A DNA stretch of 45,711 nucleotides from Bacteroidetes bacterium HGW-Bacteroidetes-2 (GCA_002842575.1 PHDJ01000036.1:1-45711); one strand, 5' to 3'; positions 9,631 to 18,817 are shown, counted from the first letter of the stretch. Notes: generated by a model not told the origin, from the sequence alone. Numbers and translations are program-made.

Positions 9631-9655
9631 AAAAACTCCCCGTTATGGAGAGTTT
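9631..9655 (-). terminator. Probable intrinsic terminator of the DUF6341 gene
   Basis: A stem pairs 9633-9638 with 9650-9655, continues past one C-A mismatch with two more pairs, and has a 5-nt loop. Read on the minus strand it is followed by a T run, so it suits the minus-strand gene ending at 9692. There is no T run on the plus side for purD. Confidence 0.5.
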
Positions 9656-9691
9656 ATGGTCTATTTATTTTAGTGATATTGGGTAAGAAAA

Positions 9692-9928
9692 TTATCCTAA
9701 ATAAGAATGAGATGTAGCCGAACGGTCTTCTTTACCCTCATCGTTATACTTTTTTAATTGTTTCATCCAATAGAGAAATGCAGAAAAACCTATCAGCATA
9801 AAAATCCAGTTTAAGCCGTTTGCCAAAAACCAGTTTTCTAGTTCTAATGCACGAATGCTGTTTAATGGACCCGCTAAAATTGCCTCAGTTATTGACTGTA
9901 TTCCCTCAAAAAATCCTTTCCAACTCAT
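9692..9928 (-). CDS. DUF6341 family small membrane protein
   Basis: 78 aa with one central hydrophobic segment, about residues 37-53 (LNWIFMLIGFSAFLYWM), followed by a basic stretch (KQLKKYNDEGK), so the C-terminus probably faces the cytosol. It begins MSWKGFFEGIQSITE. Small proteins of this kind lie next to purD and the DUF6427 gene in Flavobacteriaceae. Its function is unknown. A hairpin with a minus-strand T run follows the gene. Confidence 0.72.
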   Translation of the reverse strand: MSWKGFFEGIQSITEAILAGPLNSIRALELENWFLANGLNWIFMLIGFSAFLYWMKQLKKYNDEGKEDRSATSHSYLG

Positions 9929-10084
9929 AAGTTCTTATATTTACATCGCAAAAATATAAAATTTACTTGAGTTCTTTTAACTTTGTTATGGTTTAGTTGT
10001 TCTTTTTTTTGCAATGACCTATTTTTATTTAAACCAACAAGCACATCTAAATTTGTTTAAACCTTATATCCACAAAATTACTTT

Positions 10085-11008
10085 ATGCTAAACGCCTTTT
10101 TCAGCAAATCAAAACCGATAAATTATCTAATTGTCACTATTTTTATGTCGGTTTTTTTTGTGTCACATCACGTTTTTACTGCTAAAACAGTATTTACATG
10201 GATGGAGTTTGCATTTCAACTTGCCATGTTGCTGCTTTTTATAGTATCTATGCTTTTATTAGATTTTGTTGCTAGGAAAAACGATTTAACTAAAAACAAC
10301 ACCTATAAAATTTTTGTTTTTGCGCTTTTTGTGACCATGCTTCCCGTAACTTTTCTTACCACAGAGGTGCTTATCTCTAATTTTTTTATATTACTTGCTT
10401 TGCGAAGAATTCTCAGTTTAAAATCAAAAAAGGATCTTCAAAAAAAAATATTTGATGCTGCACTATGGATTTCTGTTGCTTCTTGTTTTTATTTTTGGGC
10501 CATCTTGTTTATGCCATTACTTTTTATCTCCATCCTTTTTTTTACTGGAAATAATTTTAAAAATTTCCTAATCCCGTTTGTGGGTGCTCTTACCGTTATA
10601 GTATTGACCAATAGCTACACCCTTTTAATTCAAAATGCTTTTTATACCCCATTAGATTGGGTTGGCTCTTTTGGGTTTGATTTTACCAACTATAACCACC
10701 CCACTCTTTTAGTGCCCATTAGCCTGATAAGCACCATTATTTTATGGGTCATAGCGCATCATTTTATTCAAGCAAATAAACGAAGTAAAAAGTATAAAAG
10801 CACTGCAAATTTACTTCTAATCACCTTGATTTTGGCAATAGCAATCGTTATCGTTACTCCATTAAAAAATGGTTCTGAATTACTTTTTATTGCAATGCCA
10901 TTTTCCGTTTTAACAACAAATTATATAGAAGGGCAAAAAGAAAAAGCATTTAAGGAGGTTTTGTTATGGTTACTTTTTCTAACCCCTTTTACCCTATTCT
11001 TTATTTAA
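10085..11008 (+). CDS. DUF6427 family polytopic membrane protein
   Basis: 307 aa, almost wholly hydrophobic, with about eight to ten membrane segments separated by short basic loops (for example LRRILSLKSKKDLQKK near residue 105). No catalytic motif is recognised. It follows the DUF6341 gene in the arrangement usual for Flavobacteriaceae. Its TAA stop shares one base with the ATG of the next gene (TAATG at 11006-11010), so the candidate endonuclease downstream is probably translationally coupled to it. Function unknown. Confidence 0.75.
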   Translation: MLNAFFSKSKPINYLIVTIFMSVFFVSHHVFTAKTVFTWMEFAFQLAMLLLFIVSMLLLDFVARKNDLTKNNTYKIFVFALFVTMLPVTFLTTEVLISNFFILLALRRILSLKSKKDLQKKIFDAALWISVASCFYFWAILFMPLLFISILFFTGNNFKNFLIPFVGALTVIVLTNSYTLLIQNAFYTPLDWVGSFGFDFTNYNHPTLLVPISLISTIILWVIAHHFIQANKRSKKYKSTANLLLITLILAIAIVIVTPLKNGSELLFIAMPFSVLTTNYIEGQKEKAFKEVLLWLLFLTPFTLFFI

Positions 11009-11649
11009 TGCAAACAAATTTGGCAATTATAGAAGAACAACTCCAAAAGCGCTGGCCCATTTCCTATAAATGGTTTCGAAAACAAAATGACCAATGGGAT
11101 GGGTACACTAATTTTATATATACAATAGCCACCTGGGAGGAACTTGTAACAACAATTGCAAATAGAGTAGAAAAGCATCAACTTCCAAAGGAAGAGATGT
11201 TTTATTACGCAATAAACAGATGGTATAATTTCTGGAGCGCTATAGCCGTAGAAACAATTTTTTGTTCCTCAGAAAATATTAAAGCCGCAAAAAATACCAA
11301 GGACAGATTGGTTGATTTTTCTTTACAAGGAATTCCTTTTGACCACAAAACATCTGTATATCCAAAAGGTTTTGGGAAATCCATAACCTACGCAAAAGCA
11401 CATAAAGAAGAACTCCTATACTGGCTTTATACTAACCAAAGCCACCAACAACGACAGCATTTTGCCAATAGATTATTTATCATTGTCTATTCAGAACATG
11501 TGGAACATTGGAAATTAAAAGCAGAAATCCAACTTTTAAAATCGGCTATTACCAATTATGTTGCTACTTTTAACCCTTCCAATCTGGTAACCCTTACTTT
11601 TAAAAACAAAGAAAGGGCCGTTTCAGATATAATTTGGGTACAAAAATGA
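11008..11649 (+). CDS. Candidate type II restriction endonuclease, PD-(D/E)xK-like
   Basis: 213 aa when started at the ATG that overlaps the previous stop; a start 42 nt further up is possible but lies inside DUF6427. No named family was recognised with certainty. What is visible: a helix with E82 (AIAVETIF), then LVDFSLQGIPFDHKTSV with D103, D112 and K114. The D-x8-D-x-K spacing and flanking hydrophobic strands match a PD-(D/E)xK nuclease core, and NRLFIIVYSEHVEHWKLKAE (155-174) would be the next strand and helix. It overlaps the adenine methyltransferase gene by 4 nt (ATGA), the usual arrangement of a type II pair. Nuclease assignment is inference. Confidence 0.6.
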   Translation: MQTNLAIIEEQLQKRWPISYKWFRKQNDQWDGYTNFIYTIATWEELVTTIANRVEKHQLPKEEMFYYAINRWYNFWSAIAVETIFCSSENIKAAKNTKDRLVDFSLQGIPFDHKTSVYPKGFGKSITYAKAHKEELLYWLYTNQSHQQRQHFANRLFIIVYSEHVEHWKLKAEIQLLKSAITNYVATFNPSNLVTLTFKNKERAVSDIIWVQK

Positions 11650-12644
11650 ACTACATCGGGTCAAAAAATAAACTTTCCTCTTGGATAAAAGAATGTGTTT
11701 TAAAAACATATAAAGAGCCTGTTTCTGATGCTGTTTTTTGCGATCTTTTTGCTGGCACAGGAGCCGTAGCAAGAAACTTTAAAACCGATGTAAAACAAAT
11801 TATAGCAAACGATGTTGAGTATTATAGCTATGCATTATTAAAAAATTATATAGGAAACCACCAAGCCCTTGTTTATGAGCCACTTCTTAAATCCTTAAAC
11901 CAATTAAAAGCCAAATCTGGCTTTATCACAGAACATTATACCCAACAAGGAAAAGCTGAAAGGCTTTATTTTACTGTTGAAAATGGTCAGAAAATTGATG
12001 CCATACGACTTCAGATTGAACAATGGAAAACCACCAATGACATTGATGAAGACACTTATTTTTTCTTATTAGCAACCTTATTAGAAAGTGCCGATAAAGT
12101 GGCAAATACCGCATCGGTTTATGGCTCGTATTTAAAAAAAATAAAAACAAGTGCTTCTAAAACCCTTATTTTAGAGCCTGCCATTTTTAAGGAAACAACT
12201 AATAAACATTCCGTTTTTCAAGAAGATGCCAATGTGTTAATTAAAAAAATAAGTGGCGATATTTTGTATTTAGACCCACCCTACAATGCAAGACAATATG
12301 GAGCAAATTACCATTTATTGAATACCATAGCAAAAATGGATATATTTGTACCAAGTGGTAAAACCGGTTTAAGAGAATATACAAAAAGCAACTATTGCAA
12401 AAAAAGTGAAGTGACAAAAGCTTTTGAGGATTTGGTTGCAAATGCACAATTTCAATACATCTATTTAAGTTATAATAACGAAGGATTGATGTCGCAATCT
12501 GAAGTGGAAAAAATAATGAAACGCTACGGAAATTATCGCTTAGAGTCTAAAAATTACCAACGCTTTAAAGCAGACAAAACCGAAAATCGAAACCATAAAG
12601 CAAATTTCACCAATGAATTTTTACATATTTTAGAAAAACGATAA
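11646..12644 (+). CDS. DNA adenine methyltransferase, D12 class
   Basis: 332 aa from the ATG at 11646. Motif order is that of alpha-class N6-adenine methyltransferases: NYIGSKNKL (2-10, motif X), DLFAGTGAVA (33-42, SAM-binding motif I), target-recognition region in the middle, and catalytic DPPY at 210-213 within LDPPYNARQYGANYHLLNT. The RQYxxNYHxLxT extension resembles type II enzymes of the FokI/NlaIII methylase group more than housekeeping Dam. It would methylate adenine in a specific site not readable here and protect DNA from the upstream candidate nuclease. The DUF4254 gene follows after 3 nt. Confidence 0.87.
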   Translation: MNYIGSKNKLSSWIKECVLKTYKEPVSDAVFCDLFAGTGAVARNFKTDVKQIIANDVEYYSYALLKNYIGNHQALVYEPLLKSLNQLKAKSGFITEHYTQQGKAERLYFTVENGQKIDAIRLQIEQWKTTNDIDEDTYFFLLATLLESADKVANTASVYGSYLKKIKTSASKTLILEPAIFKETTNKHSVFQEDANVLIKKISGDILYLDPPYNARQYGANYHLLNTIAKMDIFVPSGKTGLREYTKSNYCKKSEVTKAFEDLVANAQFQYIYLSYNNEGLMSQSEVEKIMKRYGNYRLESKNYQRFKADKTENRNHKANFTNEFLHILEKR

Positions 12645-12647
12645 ATC

Positions 12648-13253
12648 ATGTTCACAAACAAAGCCAACAAAATTTTTCAGGACGTTATTAATACCTACCA
12701 TATTCTAAATACGGTAGAACAACCTTTTGAAAACCCATACGACAAAAATGCACAACGTATTGAACATCTTTTATACCGAAAATGCTGGATAGATACCGTA
12801 CAATGGCATTATGAAGATATTATTCGAGACCCAAATATCGATCCTGTGGCAGCATTACAATTGAAACGTAAAATAGACGCTTCTAATCAGGACAGAACAG
12901 ATATGGTGGAATATATAGACAGCTATTTTCTGGAAAAATACAAAAACGTTGAAGTAAAAAAGAATGCAAAAATTAACACCGAAAGTCCAGCGTGGGGCAT
13001 TGACAGGCTTTCTATTTTAGCATTAAAAGTGTTTCATATGGAGGAAGAAACCATAAGGGAAAATGCCACAAAAGAACATCGTCTGAAATGTAAAGAAAAA
13101 CTGGATGTATTATTAGACCAACGCATAGACCTTTCTAAAGCTATTGATCAACTTTTAGAAGATATTGTTAGCGGAGATAAGTATATGAAAGTGTACAAAC
13201 AAATGAAAATGTACAATGATGACGAATTAAATCCCGTACTCAGAAAAAAATAA
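12648..13253 (+). CDS. DUF4254 domain-containing protein
   Basis: 201 aa, soluble, mostly helical and charged. It opens with NKANKIFQDVINTYHILNTV and has HLLYRKCWIDTVQWHYEDIIRDPNI (in part) near residue 41, the typical start of the family. Only 2 nt separate it from the GT9 gene, and this pairing with an LPS-type heptosyltransferase recurs in Bacteroidota, which suggests a role in envelope glycan assembly. That role is inference; no catalytic motif is evident. Confidence 0.82.
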   Translation: MFTNKANKIFQDVINTYHILNTVEQPFENPYDKNAQRIEHLLYRKCWIDTVQWHYEDIIRDPNIDPVAALQLKRKIDASNQDRTDMVEYIDSYFLEKYKNVEVKKNAKINTESPAWGIDRLSILALKVFHMEEETIRENATKEHRLKCKEKLDVLLDQRIDLSKAIDQLLEDIVSGDKYMKVYKQMKMYNDDELNPVLRKK

Positions 13254-13255
13254 AA

Positions 13256-14314
13256 ATGCCCAAACCCACTCACATTTTGGTAATTCGTCTTTCCGCAATG
13301 GGTGACGTTGCAATGACATTACCAGTTTTGCGTGTTTTTTCGGCTACTTACCCACAAGTGAAAATTACGTTGGTTTCAAAAACTTTTTTTAAACCCCTCT
13401 TTACCGAATTGCCCAATGTTCACTTTTTTTCTGCGGAAGTAAAAAGTAAGCATAAAGGACTAAAAGGACTTATAAAATTAGCAAGGGAATTAAACAAAGA
13501 AGGAGTAGATGGTGTAGCAGATTTGCATAATGTGTTGCGGTCAAAAATAATAAAAACCTATTTTCGGTTAAAAAACATTCCAACGGCAGAAATAGAAAAA
13601 GGAAGGGCAGAAAAAAGAGCGTTAACTAGCAAGAATAATAAACGCTTTATACAACTACCCACTACCGTAGAACGCTATGCAAAAGTATTTGAAACCCTAG
13701 GATTTCCAGTTGATTTAGATCAACATCAATTTCCAAAACGAAAAGAGCTTTTACCTAGTCTATTGCCGTTTATAGATAGTGCCTATAAAACGCATATAGG
13801 AATTGCTCCTTTTGCCGCATTTGAGGGAAAAATGTATCCGTTAGATTGGATGGAAGAAGTAATTCAATGGTTTGATGCTACAAAAGAAATGCAAGTATTT
13901 CTTTTTGGTGGGGGCAAACAGGAAACAGAAAAGCTACAACTTTTAGCTGAAAAATATCCTTGTGTAATGCATATAGCAGGAGTTTTACGTTTTGAAGAAG
14001 AATTGTCGTTGATTTCAAATTTAGATGCAATGCTCGCTATGGACAGTGGAAATGCGCATTTAGCCGCAATATATAACATTCCCACCGTCACCCTTTGGGG
14101 CGTGACACATCCATATGCGGGTTTTTATCCTTTTAATCAACCTGCAGAAAACGCACTTCTTGCTGACAGAGAAAAATTTCCTTTAATTCCAACCTCTATT
14201 TATGGCAATAAATTTCCTAAAGACTATGAAAAAGCCATACAAACCATTTTGCCACAAGCGATTATCCAAAAAATGGTTTCCGTTTTAGAAAAAAATCAAA
14301 AAAGCCATAGCTGA
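13256..14314 (+). CDS. Glycosyltransferase family 9 (ADP-heptose LPS heptosyltransferase-like)
   Basis: 352 aa, GT-B fold. ILVIRLSAMGDVAMTLPVL at residues 7-25 is the acceptor-side signature of heptosyltransferases (RxSxxGD). MDSGNAHLAAIYNIPTVTLW near residue 262 is the conserved donor-side D-S/T-G-x-x-H-x-A motif. Such enzymes extend LPS core on the cytosolic face of the inner membrane. Bacteroidota often use other sugars, so heptose is not certain. Last gene of a tight run that starts at 10085; the PaaE-like gene converges on it 12 nt away with no clear terminator. Confidence 0.9.
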   Translation: MPKPTHILVIRLSAMGDVAMTLPVLRVFSATYPQVKITLVSKTFFKPLFTELPNVHFFSAEVKSKHKGLKGLIKLARELNKEGVDGVADLHNVLRSKIIKTYFRLKNIPTAEIEKGRAEKRALTSKNNKRFIQLPTTVERYAKVFETLGFPVDLDQHQFPKRKELLPSLLPFIDSAYKTHIGIAPFAAFEGKMYPLDWMEEVIQWFDATKEMQVFLFGGGKQETEKLQLLAEKYPCVMHIAGVLRFEEELSLISNLDAMLAMDSGNAHLAAIYNIPTVTLWGVTHPYAGFYPFNQPAENALLADREKFPLIPTSIYGNKFPKDYEKAIQTILPQAIIQKMVSVLEKNQKSHS

Positions 14315-14326
14315 GCAAAGATAAAG

Positions 14327-15376
14327 CTACACGTCGTCATAGTCCACCACCACCACTGAGGTTGTAGGATATGACTGACAGGTTAGGATTAATCCTTCGG
14401 CAATTTCACTATCGGTAAGGATTTGGTTTTTTCGCATTTCTACTTTTCCTTCTTTAAGTCGAGCAATGCAAGTGCTGCATATTCCACCTTGGCAAGAATA
14501 AGGGGCGTCTAAATTCTGACCCAAAACCGATTCTAAAACCGATTTATTTTGGGGCATAACAAAGGTTGTGGTTTCGTCATCTAAGGTTACGGTTAGAGTT
14601 GTGTTTCCATCTAAAGTTTCGGAAAGCGGAGCTACTTCTGAAGTGGTGAAGAGCTCAAAATAGATGTCTTTTTGTGCAACACCGTTTGCAGTAAAAACCG
14701 TTTTAAGGTCGTTTATCATTTCCTCAGGCCCACATAAAAAGTAGGAATGAAAGACAAGATGTTTGTATTTATTTTTTAAAAAATAATTTGAGATTGCTGT
14801 TGAAATTCTACCAAATTTTGCATTTTCTTGTTGTGTTCTGCTAAAAATAAATTCTAAAAAAAATCGCTCCGGAAACTGTGTTTGTAAATCGGTTAATGCC
14901 TTTAAAAAAATGGTTTCTTCTGGAGTTTTATTACCATACACCAATAAAAAAGTACTCTTAGGTTCATTTTTTAGCACAGTTTGCAAAATGGACATTATAG
15001 GAGTAATTCCACTTCCCACCGCAAAAGCAGCATAATTATTTTTGGCGTCCCTGTTTGGGATAAGAAGGAATTTTCCGTCAGGATGAAACACGTCTAAGGC
15101 TTCATTTATTTTAAGTTTTTGATTGGCATACACTGAAAAACTGCCCCCCGGAACTTCTTTTACTACTACTGCAATTTCGCCACTTTGTGGAGTGGAAAAT
15201 AATGAGTAGGCTCTTCGCACAGTTTTCCCGTTAATTTTAGTTTCTAAAGTAATATATTGCCCTGCCTGAAAAGCGTAAAAGGCTCTTAATTCTTGAGGAA
15301 TGTTAAAATGTAAAGAAACTGCACTTGGGGATTCTCGTCGTATTTCTTTAATAGAAAGGGAATGAAATTTAGGCAT
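14327..15376 (-). CDS. PaaE-like ferredoxin/flavin oxidoreductase
   Basis: 349 aa. Order of domains: FAD-binding barrel (RRAYSLFS near residue 58, the RxYS flavin motif), NAD(P)-binding domain (FAVGSGITPIMSILQT near residue 122), and a C-terminal plant-type 2Fe-2S ferredoxin with PYSCQGGICSTCIARLKEG and a fourth cysteine in LILTCQSYP. PaaE proteins pass electrons from NADPH to an oxygenase such as phenylacetyl-CoA epoxidase; no paaABCD genes are nearby, so the partner is unknown. The frame stays open to 15397, but a -7 box at 15387-15394 lies in that extension, so the ATG at 15376 is chosen. Confidence 0.88.
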   Translation of the reverse strand: MPKFHSLSIKEIRRESPSAVSLHFNIPQELRAFYAFQAGQYITLETKINGKTVRRAYSLFSTPQSGEIAVVVKEVPGGSFSVYANQKLKINEALDVFHPDGKFLLIPNRDAKNNYAAFAVGSGITPIMSILQTVLKNEPKSTFLLVYGNKTPEETIFLKALTDLQTQFPERFFLEFIFSRTQQENAKFGRISTAISNYFLKNKYKHLVFHSYFLCGPEEMINDLKTVFTANGVAQKDIYFELFTTSEVAPLSETLDGNTTLTVTLDDETTTFVMPQNKSVLESVLGQNLDAPYSCQGGICSTCIARLKEGKVEMRKNQILTDSEIAEGLILTCQSYPTTSVVVVDYDDV

Positions 15377-15386
15377 ATTTTTTTTG

Positions 15387-15394
15387 CAAAAATA
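15387..15394 (-). promoter_or_regulatory. Candidate -7 box deciding the start of the PaaE-like gene
   Basis: On the minus strand the box reads TATTTTTG and ends 10 nt before the ATG at 15376. A transcript begun here would exclude the longer start at 15397. No clear -33 box was found. Confidence 0.4.
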
Positions 15395-15604
15395 CAATCT
15401 AGATTTTAAACTGGGAGAGCCTTTAAAAAAGATTCAAAAATTTTTTTTAATAAAAGCGAATAAGGTATTTAATAGATGCAATTTTAAATTTTAATTGCAG
15501 TTCTCTTATATTTTGAAAAAGAAATGTATTTTTACACCTTGCATCCATTTTTTAGATACTAAAAGCGAAGGTTTTTAGTTAACTATTATATAAACAGAAT
15601 CCAT

Positions 15605-18148
15605 TTGAAAAGCATTTATAAAACTTCGATTTTTATCCTTATCATCGTTTTGGTAGCGTCCTCTTGCTCCCGAAAAAAGGATACATTTATGACCAGAAAT
15701 TACAGAGCTGTAAACACAGAGTTTAATGTGCTTTATAATGGTGAATTAGCATTAGAGCAAGGCAAGAAAAGTTTGTCGCAAAACACCCCAGAAGATTTTT
15801 TTGAAATTTTGCCCCTTGAGCGTATTACAATAAAAGAAGAAATACAACTTCCCGGGGCATCAAAAAATACAGATTTTGAGCGTGCAGAAGAAAAATCGGT
15901 TAAAGCGATTCAAAAACATGCTATTTATTTTGACGGTAAAGAGCACAATCCGCAAATAGATGAAGCCTATATGATGCTTGGCAAGGCGCGATATTTTGAT
16001 TCTCGCTTTATTCCTGCCCTTGAAGCCTTTAATTTTATCCTCTTTAGATATCCTACAAGTAATAGTATTAATAAAGCTAAAATTTGGAGAGAAAAAACAA
16101 ACATTCGTTTAAACAATGAAGACCTAGCATTAAAAAACCTAAAAGAGTTATTTCAAAAAGCGAAATTAGAAGACGAAGAATTTGCAGATGCCTCTGCTAT
16201 GATGGCGCAAGCATATATTAATTTAGAATCTTTAGACAGCGCAGTTGTACATATTAAAAATGCTGCCGCATACACAAAAAATAATGAAAATAAAGGAAGA
16301 TTTCTTTATATAAAAGGACAACTTTATAATTTATTAGGTAAAAAAGACAGTGCCAACCTTGCGTTTGATGAAGTAATTGCACTGAATAGAAAGTCGTCGC
16401 GAGTGTATATGATAAACGCCAAATTGGAAAAAGCGAAAAACTTTGACTATGAAAAAGGCGATAAAACAGCACTTCAAGAACAATTAGAAAAGCTAGCGAA
16501 AGACAGAGAAAACAGACCCTTTCTGGACATCATTTACCACCAAACAGGGTTGTATTACAGAAAAATGGACAGCATAAAGACCTCTATCACTTACTACAAC
16601 AAATCCATCAAAGAGTTTCGGCAAAGCAAAAAGCTTCAAGCACTAAATTATGCATCCTTAGGCGATATTTATTTTGATAATTCCGAATACAAAAAAGCAG
16701 GAAATTATTATGACAGCACGCTAAAACATTTAACAATAAACACCAAAGAGTACCGACAATTTAAAAAGAAAAGAGACAATCTGGAAGAGGTTATTCGGTA
16801 TGAAGATATCACAAAAACCAATGACAGCATTCTGGGTTTGGTTGCAATGACAGAAGAGCAACGACTTGCTTATTTTACTTCGTACACTACCAATTTAAAA
16901 AAAGCGGCAATTTCTGATTCTATTGCAGCAGTAAAACAAAAAGAAAGCTTCCGCTCTGATGAATTTTTTAAAGGTAACAAGAAGGGAGAAGAAAACCCAA
17001 CAGGAAGTAAATTCTATTTTTATAACCAAACAGCGGTGGCTTTTGGGAAACAGGAATTTAGAAAACAATGGGGCGACCGAAAATTAGAAGACCATTGGCG
17101 ACGATTTAATAAAAACGTACAAATAGACTTAAATCCGAAAAACACCGATTCACAATCCATTAGCACAACCACATCTATTGGAGACATGTTTTTGCCAGAG
17201 ACCTACCTTGCTAGAATTCCTTCAAACCAAAAGCAAATTGACAGTATTTCTAACGAAAGAGATTTTGCATACTACCAATTAGGGCTTATTTATAAAGAAA
17301 AATTTAAAGAATATAACCTAGCTATCACCCGTTTGGAAAAATTACTCACCTTCCCACCAGAAGAGCGATTAATAGCACCAGCTAAATACCATTTGTACAA
17401 AACCTATGAAATTATAGGAAACAATGCTATGGAGCAACACTATAAAAAAGATATAGTAACCAACCATCCAGAGTCGAGATATGCAGCAATAATAAACAAT
17501 CCAGATGCTATACTATCAAAAGATGAAGCAAGCCCAGAGTTTAAGTATTTTGAGCTGTATCACCTTTTTGAAACACAAAAATACGAGGATGTAATTGCGT
17601 TATCCGATGTCTATATTACTGGCTTTACTGGAGACGAAATGGTGCCAAAATTTGAATTATTAAAAGCAACAGCTATCGGCAAAAGAGACGGATTTGAGGC
17701 CTATAAAAAAGCATTAAATTTTGTTTCCTTAAATTATCCAAACAGTGACGAAGGAAAAAGGGCGCAACAAATATATTCGCAAACGCTTCCTCTTATAGAA
17801 AAATTTGACTTTGTACAAAATGAAACCTCCGAACGGTGGAAGTTAGTTTATGAATTTGACACCGCCGCTGGAGGAGATGCTCTCACTTTTCAAAAAAAGC
17901 TGAACAAGGCAATTGAGGAGTTAAATTATTCGTATTTAACTACATCACTTGATTATTATACCCCAGACAAAGTTTTTGTGGTAGTTCATGGGCTTTATAG
18001 CAAGGAGGGTTCAAAAGGCTTTGCAGAGGCTTTAAAAATAAATAAAAAATATAAAGTTACTAGACCCTATTTTGAGATTTCCTCACCAAATTATGCAGTA
18101 GTGCAAGTGCATAAAAATTTGGATTTGTATAACAACAAAATCGAATAA
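15605..18148 (+). CDS. sprE: T9SS/gliding lipoprotein SprE (PorW), TPR-rich
   Basis: 847 aa, started at TTG. Residues 1-20 form a lipoprotein signal peptide with lipobox VASSC, so Cys21 would be acylated. The rest is helical with several TPR-like pairs: AYMMLGKARYFDSRFIPALEAF near residue 122 (in part), repeats near 200-260, 330-380 and 555-720. SprE (PorW in Porphyromonas gingivalis) is needed for gliding motility and the type IX secretion system in Flavobacterium. Length, lipobox, TPRs and the bactofilin neighbour 2 nt downstream support the call. The 207-nt upstream gap shows only a weak -7-like TATTTTTA at 15527. Confidence 0.85.
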   Translation: MKSIYKTSIFILIIVLVASSCSRKKDTFMTRNYRAVNTEFNVLYNGELALEQGKKSLSQNTPEDFFEILPLERITIKEEIQLPGASKNTDFERAEEKSVKAIQKHAIYFDGKEHNPQIDEAYMMLGKARYFDSRFIPALEAFNFILFRYPTSNSINKAKIWREKTNIRLNNEDLALKNLKELFQKAKLEDEEFADASAMMAQAYINLESLDSAVVHIKNAAAYTKNNENKGRFLYIKGQLYNLLGKKDSANLAFDEVIALNRKSSRVYMINAKLEKAKNFDYEKGDKTALQEQLEKLAKDRENRPFLDIIYHQTGLYYRKMDSIKTSITYYNKSIKEFRQSKKLQALNYASLGDIYFDNSEYKKAGNYYDSTLKHLTINTKEYRQFKKKRDNLEEVIRYEDITKTNDSILGLVAMTEEQRLAYFTSYTTNLKKAAISDSIAAVKQKESFRSDEFFKGNKKGEENPTGSKFYFYNQTAVAFGKQEFRKQWGDRKLEDHWRRFNKNVQIDLNPKNTDSQSISTTTSIGDMFLPETYLARIPSNQKQIDSISNERDFAYYQLGLIYKEKFKEYNLAITRLEKLLTFPPEERLIAPAKYHLYKTYEIIGNNAMEQHYKKDIVTNHPESRYAAIINNPDAILSKDEASPEFKYFELYHLFETQKYEDVIALSDVYITGFTGDEMVPKFELLKATAIGKRDGFEAYKKALNFVSLNYPNSDEGKRAQQIYSQTLPLIEKFDFVQNETSERWKLVYEFDTAAGGDALTFQKKLNKAIEELNYSYLTTSLDYYTPDKVFVVVHGLYSKEGSKGFAEALKINKKYKVTRPYFEISSPNYAVVQVHKNLDLYNNKIE

Positions 18149-18150
18149 TC

Positions 18151-18612
18151 ATGTTTACAAGCAACAAAACCAAAACACCACCAATACTTGGCAATCAACA
18201 AAATCGTATAACTGAAGGAACAAGCATCACTGGCGATATTTCGGCAAAATCAGGAATGCGCATAGACGGCAGTGTTATTGGCAATATATCAACTCCTTCA
18301 AAAGTTGTTTTAGGAGAAACGGGATCTATAAAAGGAACCCTAGAATGTGAAAACGCCGATATAGAAGGTAAATTTTCTGGAAACATGACCATTTCGGGAA
18401 CATTAACCCTTAGAGCTACGGCGCAAGTGGACGGCGATGTGGTGGTGAGCAAGCTTGCCATAGAGCCTGGAGCAACTTTTAACGCCACCTGCCTGATGAA
18501 AGGTGCTGTAAAAACTATAGGAACAAGAGTAGATGATAAAGAAAGCACCATTAAATCGCAAAACCATTCCTTTGAAAGAGCCGAAAGACAAACCAAAGAA
18601 AAAACTCAATAA
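18151..18612 (+). CDS. Bactofilin, polymer-forming cytoskeletal protein
   Basis: 153 aa. Residues about 20-118 are a run of short beta-strand turns with regular glycine and hydrophobic spacing (ITGDISAKSGMRIDGSVIGN, then VVLGETGSIKGTLEC and the following turns), the right-handed beta helix of the DUF583 family. Bactofilins polymerise without nucleotide into filaments that act as scaffolds at the membrane. It starts 2 nt after sprE and its 3' end overlaps the next gene, so all three are probably on one transcript. A link between bactofilin and T9SS or gliding is suggested only by position. Confidence 0.9.
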   Translation: MFTSNKTKTPPILGNQQNRITEGTSITGDISAKSGMRIDGSVIGNISTPSKVVLGETGSIKGTLECENADIEGKFSGNMTISGTLTLRATAQVDGDVVVSKLAIEPGATFNATCLMKGAVKTIGTRVDDKESTIKSQNHSFERAERQTKEKTQ

Positions 18613-18817
18613 TCTTTTTGGGGCTTATGCCCATTACTCCGGCATGGCATTACAAATGGCCGCTATCATTGGTGTTGGAACATTTATAGGCTACCAGATA
18701 GACGCTCATTACAAAACCGAAAAACCCCTTTTTACTGCAGGATTCTCTCTGTTATCAGTTTTGGTAGCTATTTTTGTAGTCATCAGGCAATTGCTTTCCA
18801 ATTCCAAAAAAAAATAA
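18533..18817 (+). CDS. AtpZ/AtpI family membrane protein
   Basis: 94 aa from the ATG at 18533. Two membrane segments lie at about residues 37-58 (ALQMAAIIGVGTFIGYQID) and 70-88 (AGFSLLSVLVAIFVVIRQLL). Proteins of this group sit at the head of atp operons and are linked to c-ring assembly or Mg2+ handling. The annotated start gives an 80-nt overlap with bactofilin in another frame; a TTG at 18572 would cut this to 41 nt, and the conserved part begins only after residue 24. The start is therefore uncertain, the gene itself is not. Confidence 0.8.
   Translation: MIKKAPLNRKTIPLKEPKDKPKKKLNNLFGAYAHYSGMALQMAAIIGVGTFIGYQIDAHYKTEKPLFTAGFSLLSVLVAIFVVIRQLLSNSKKK

Noticed and set aside
9631-9655. Terminator for purD on the plus strand
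   Set aside because: No T run follows the stem in that direction; the T run is on the minus strand.
11646-12644. Housekeeping Dam methylase
   Set aside because: The DPPYNxRQYxxNYH signature and the overlapping nuclease-like gene suit a type II system better than solitary Dam.
18195-18609. Minus-strand open frames of 133 and 68 codons
   Set aside because: Shadows of the bactofilin gene; the beta-helix repeat on the plus strand is convincing.
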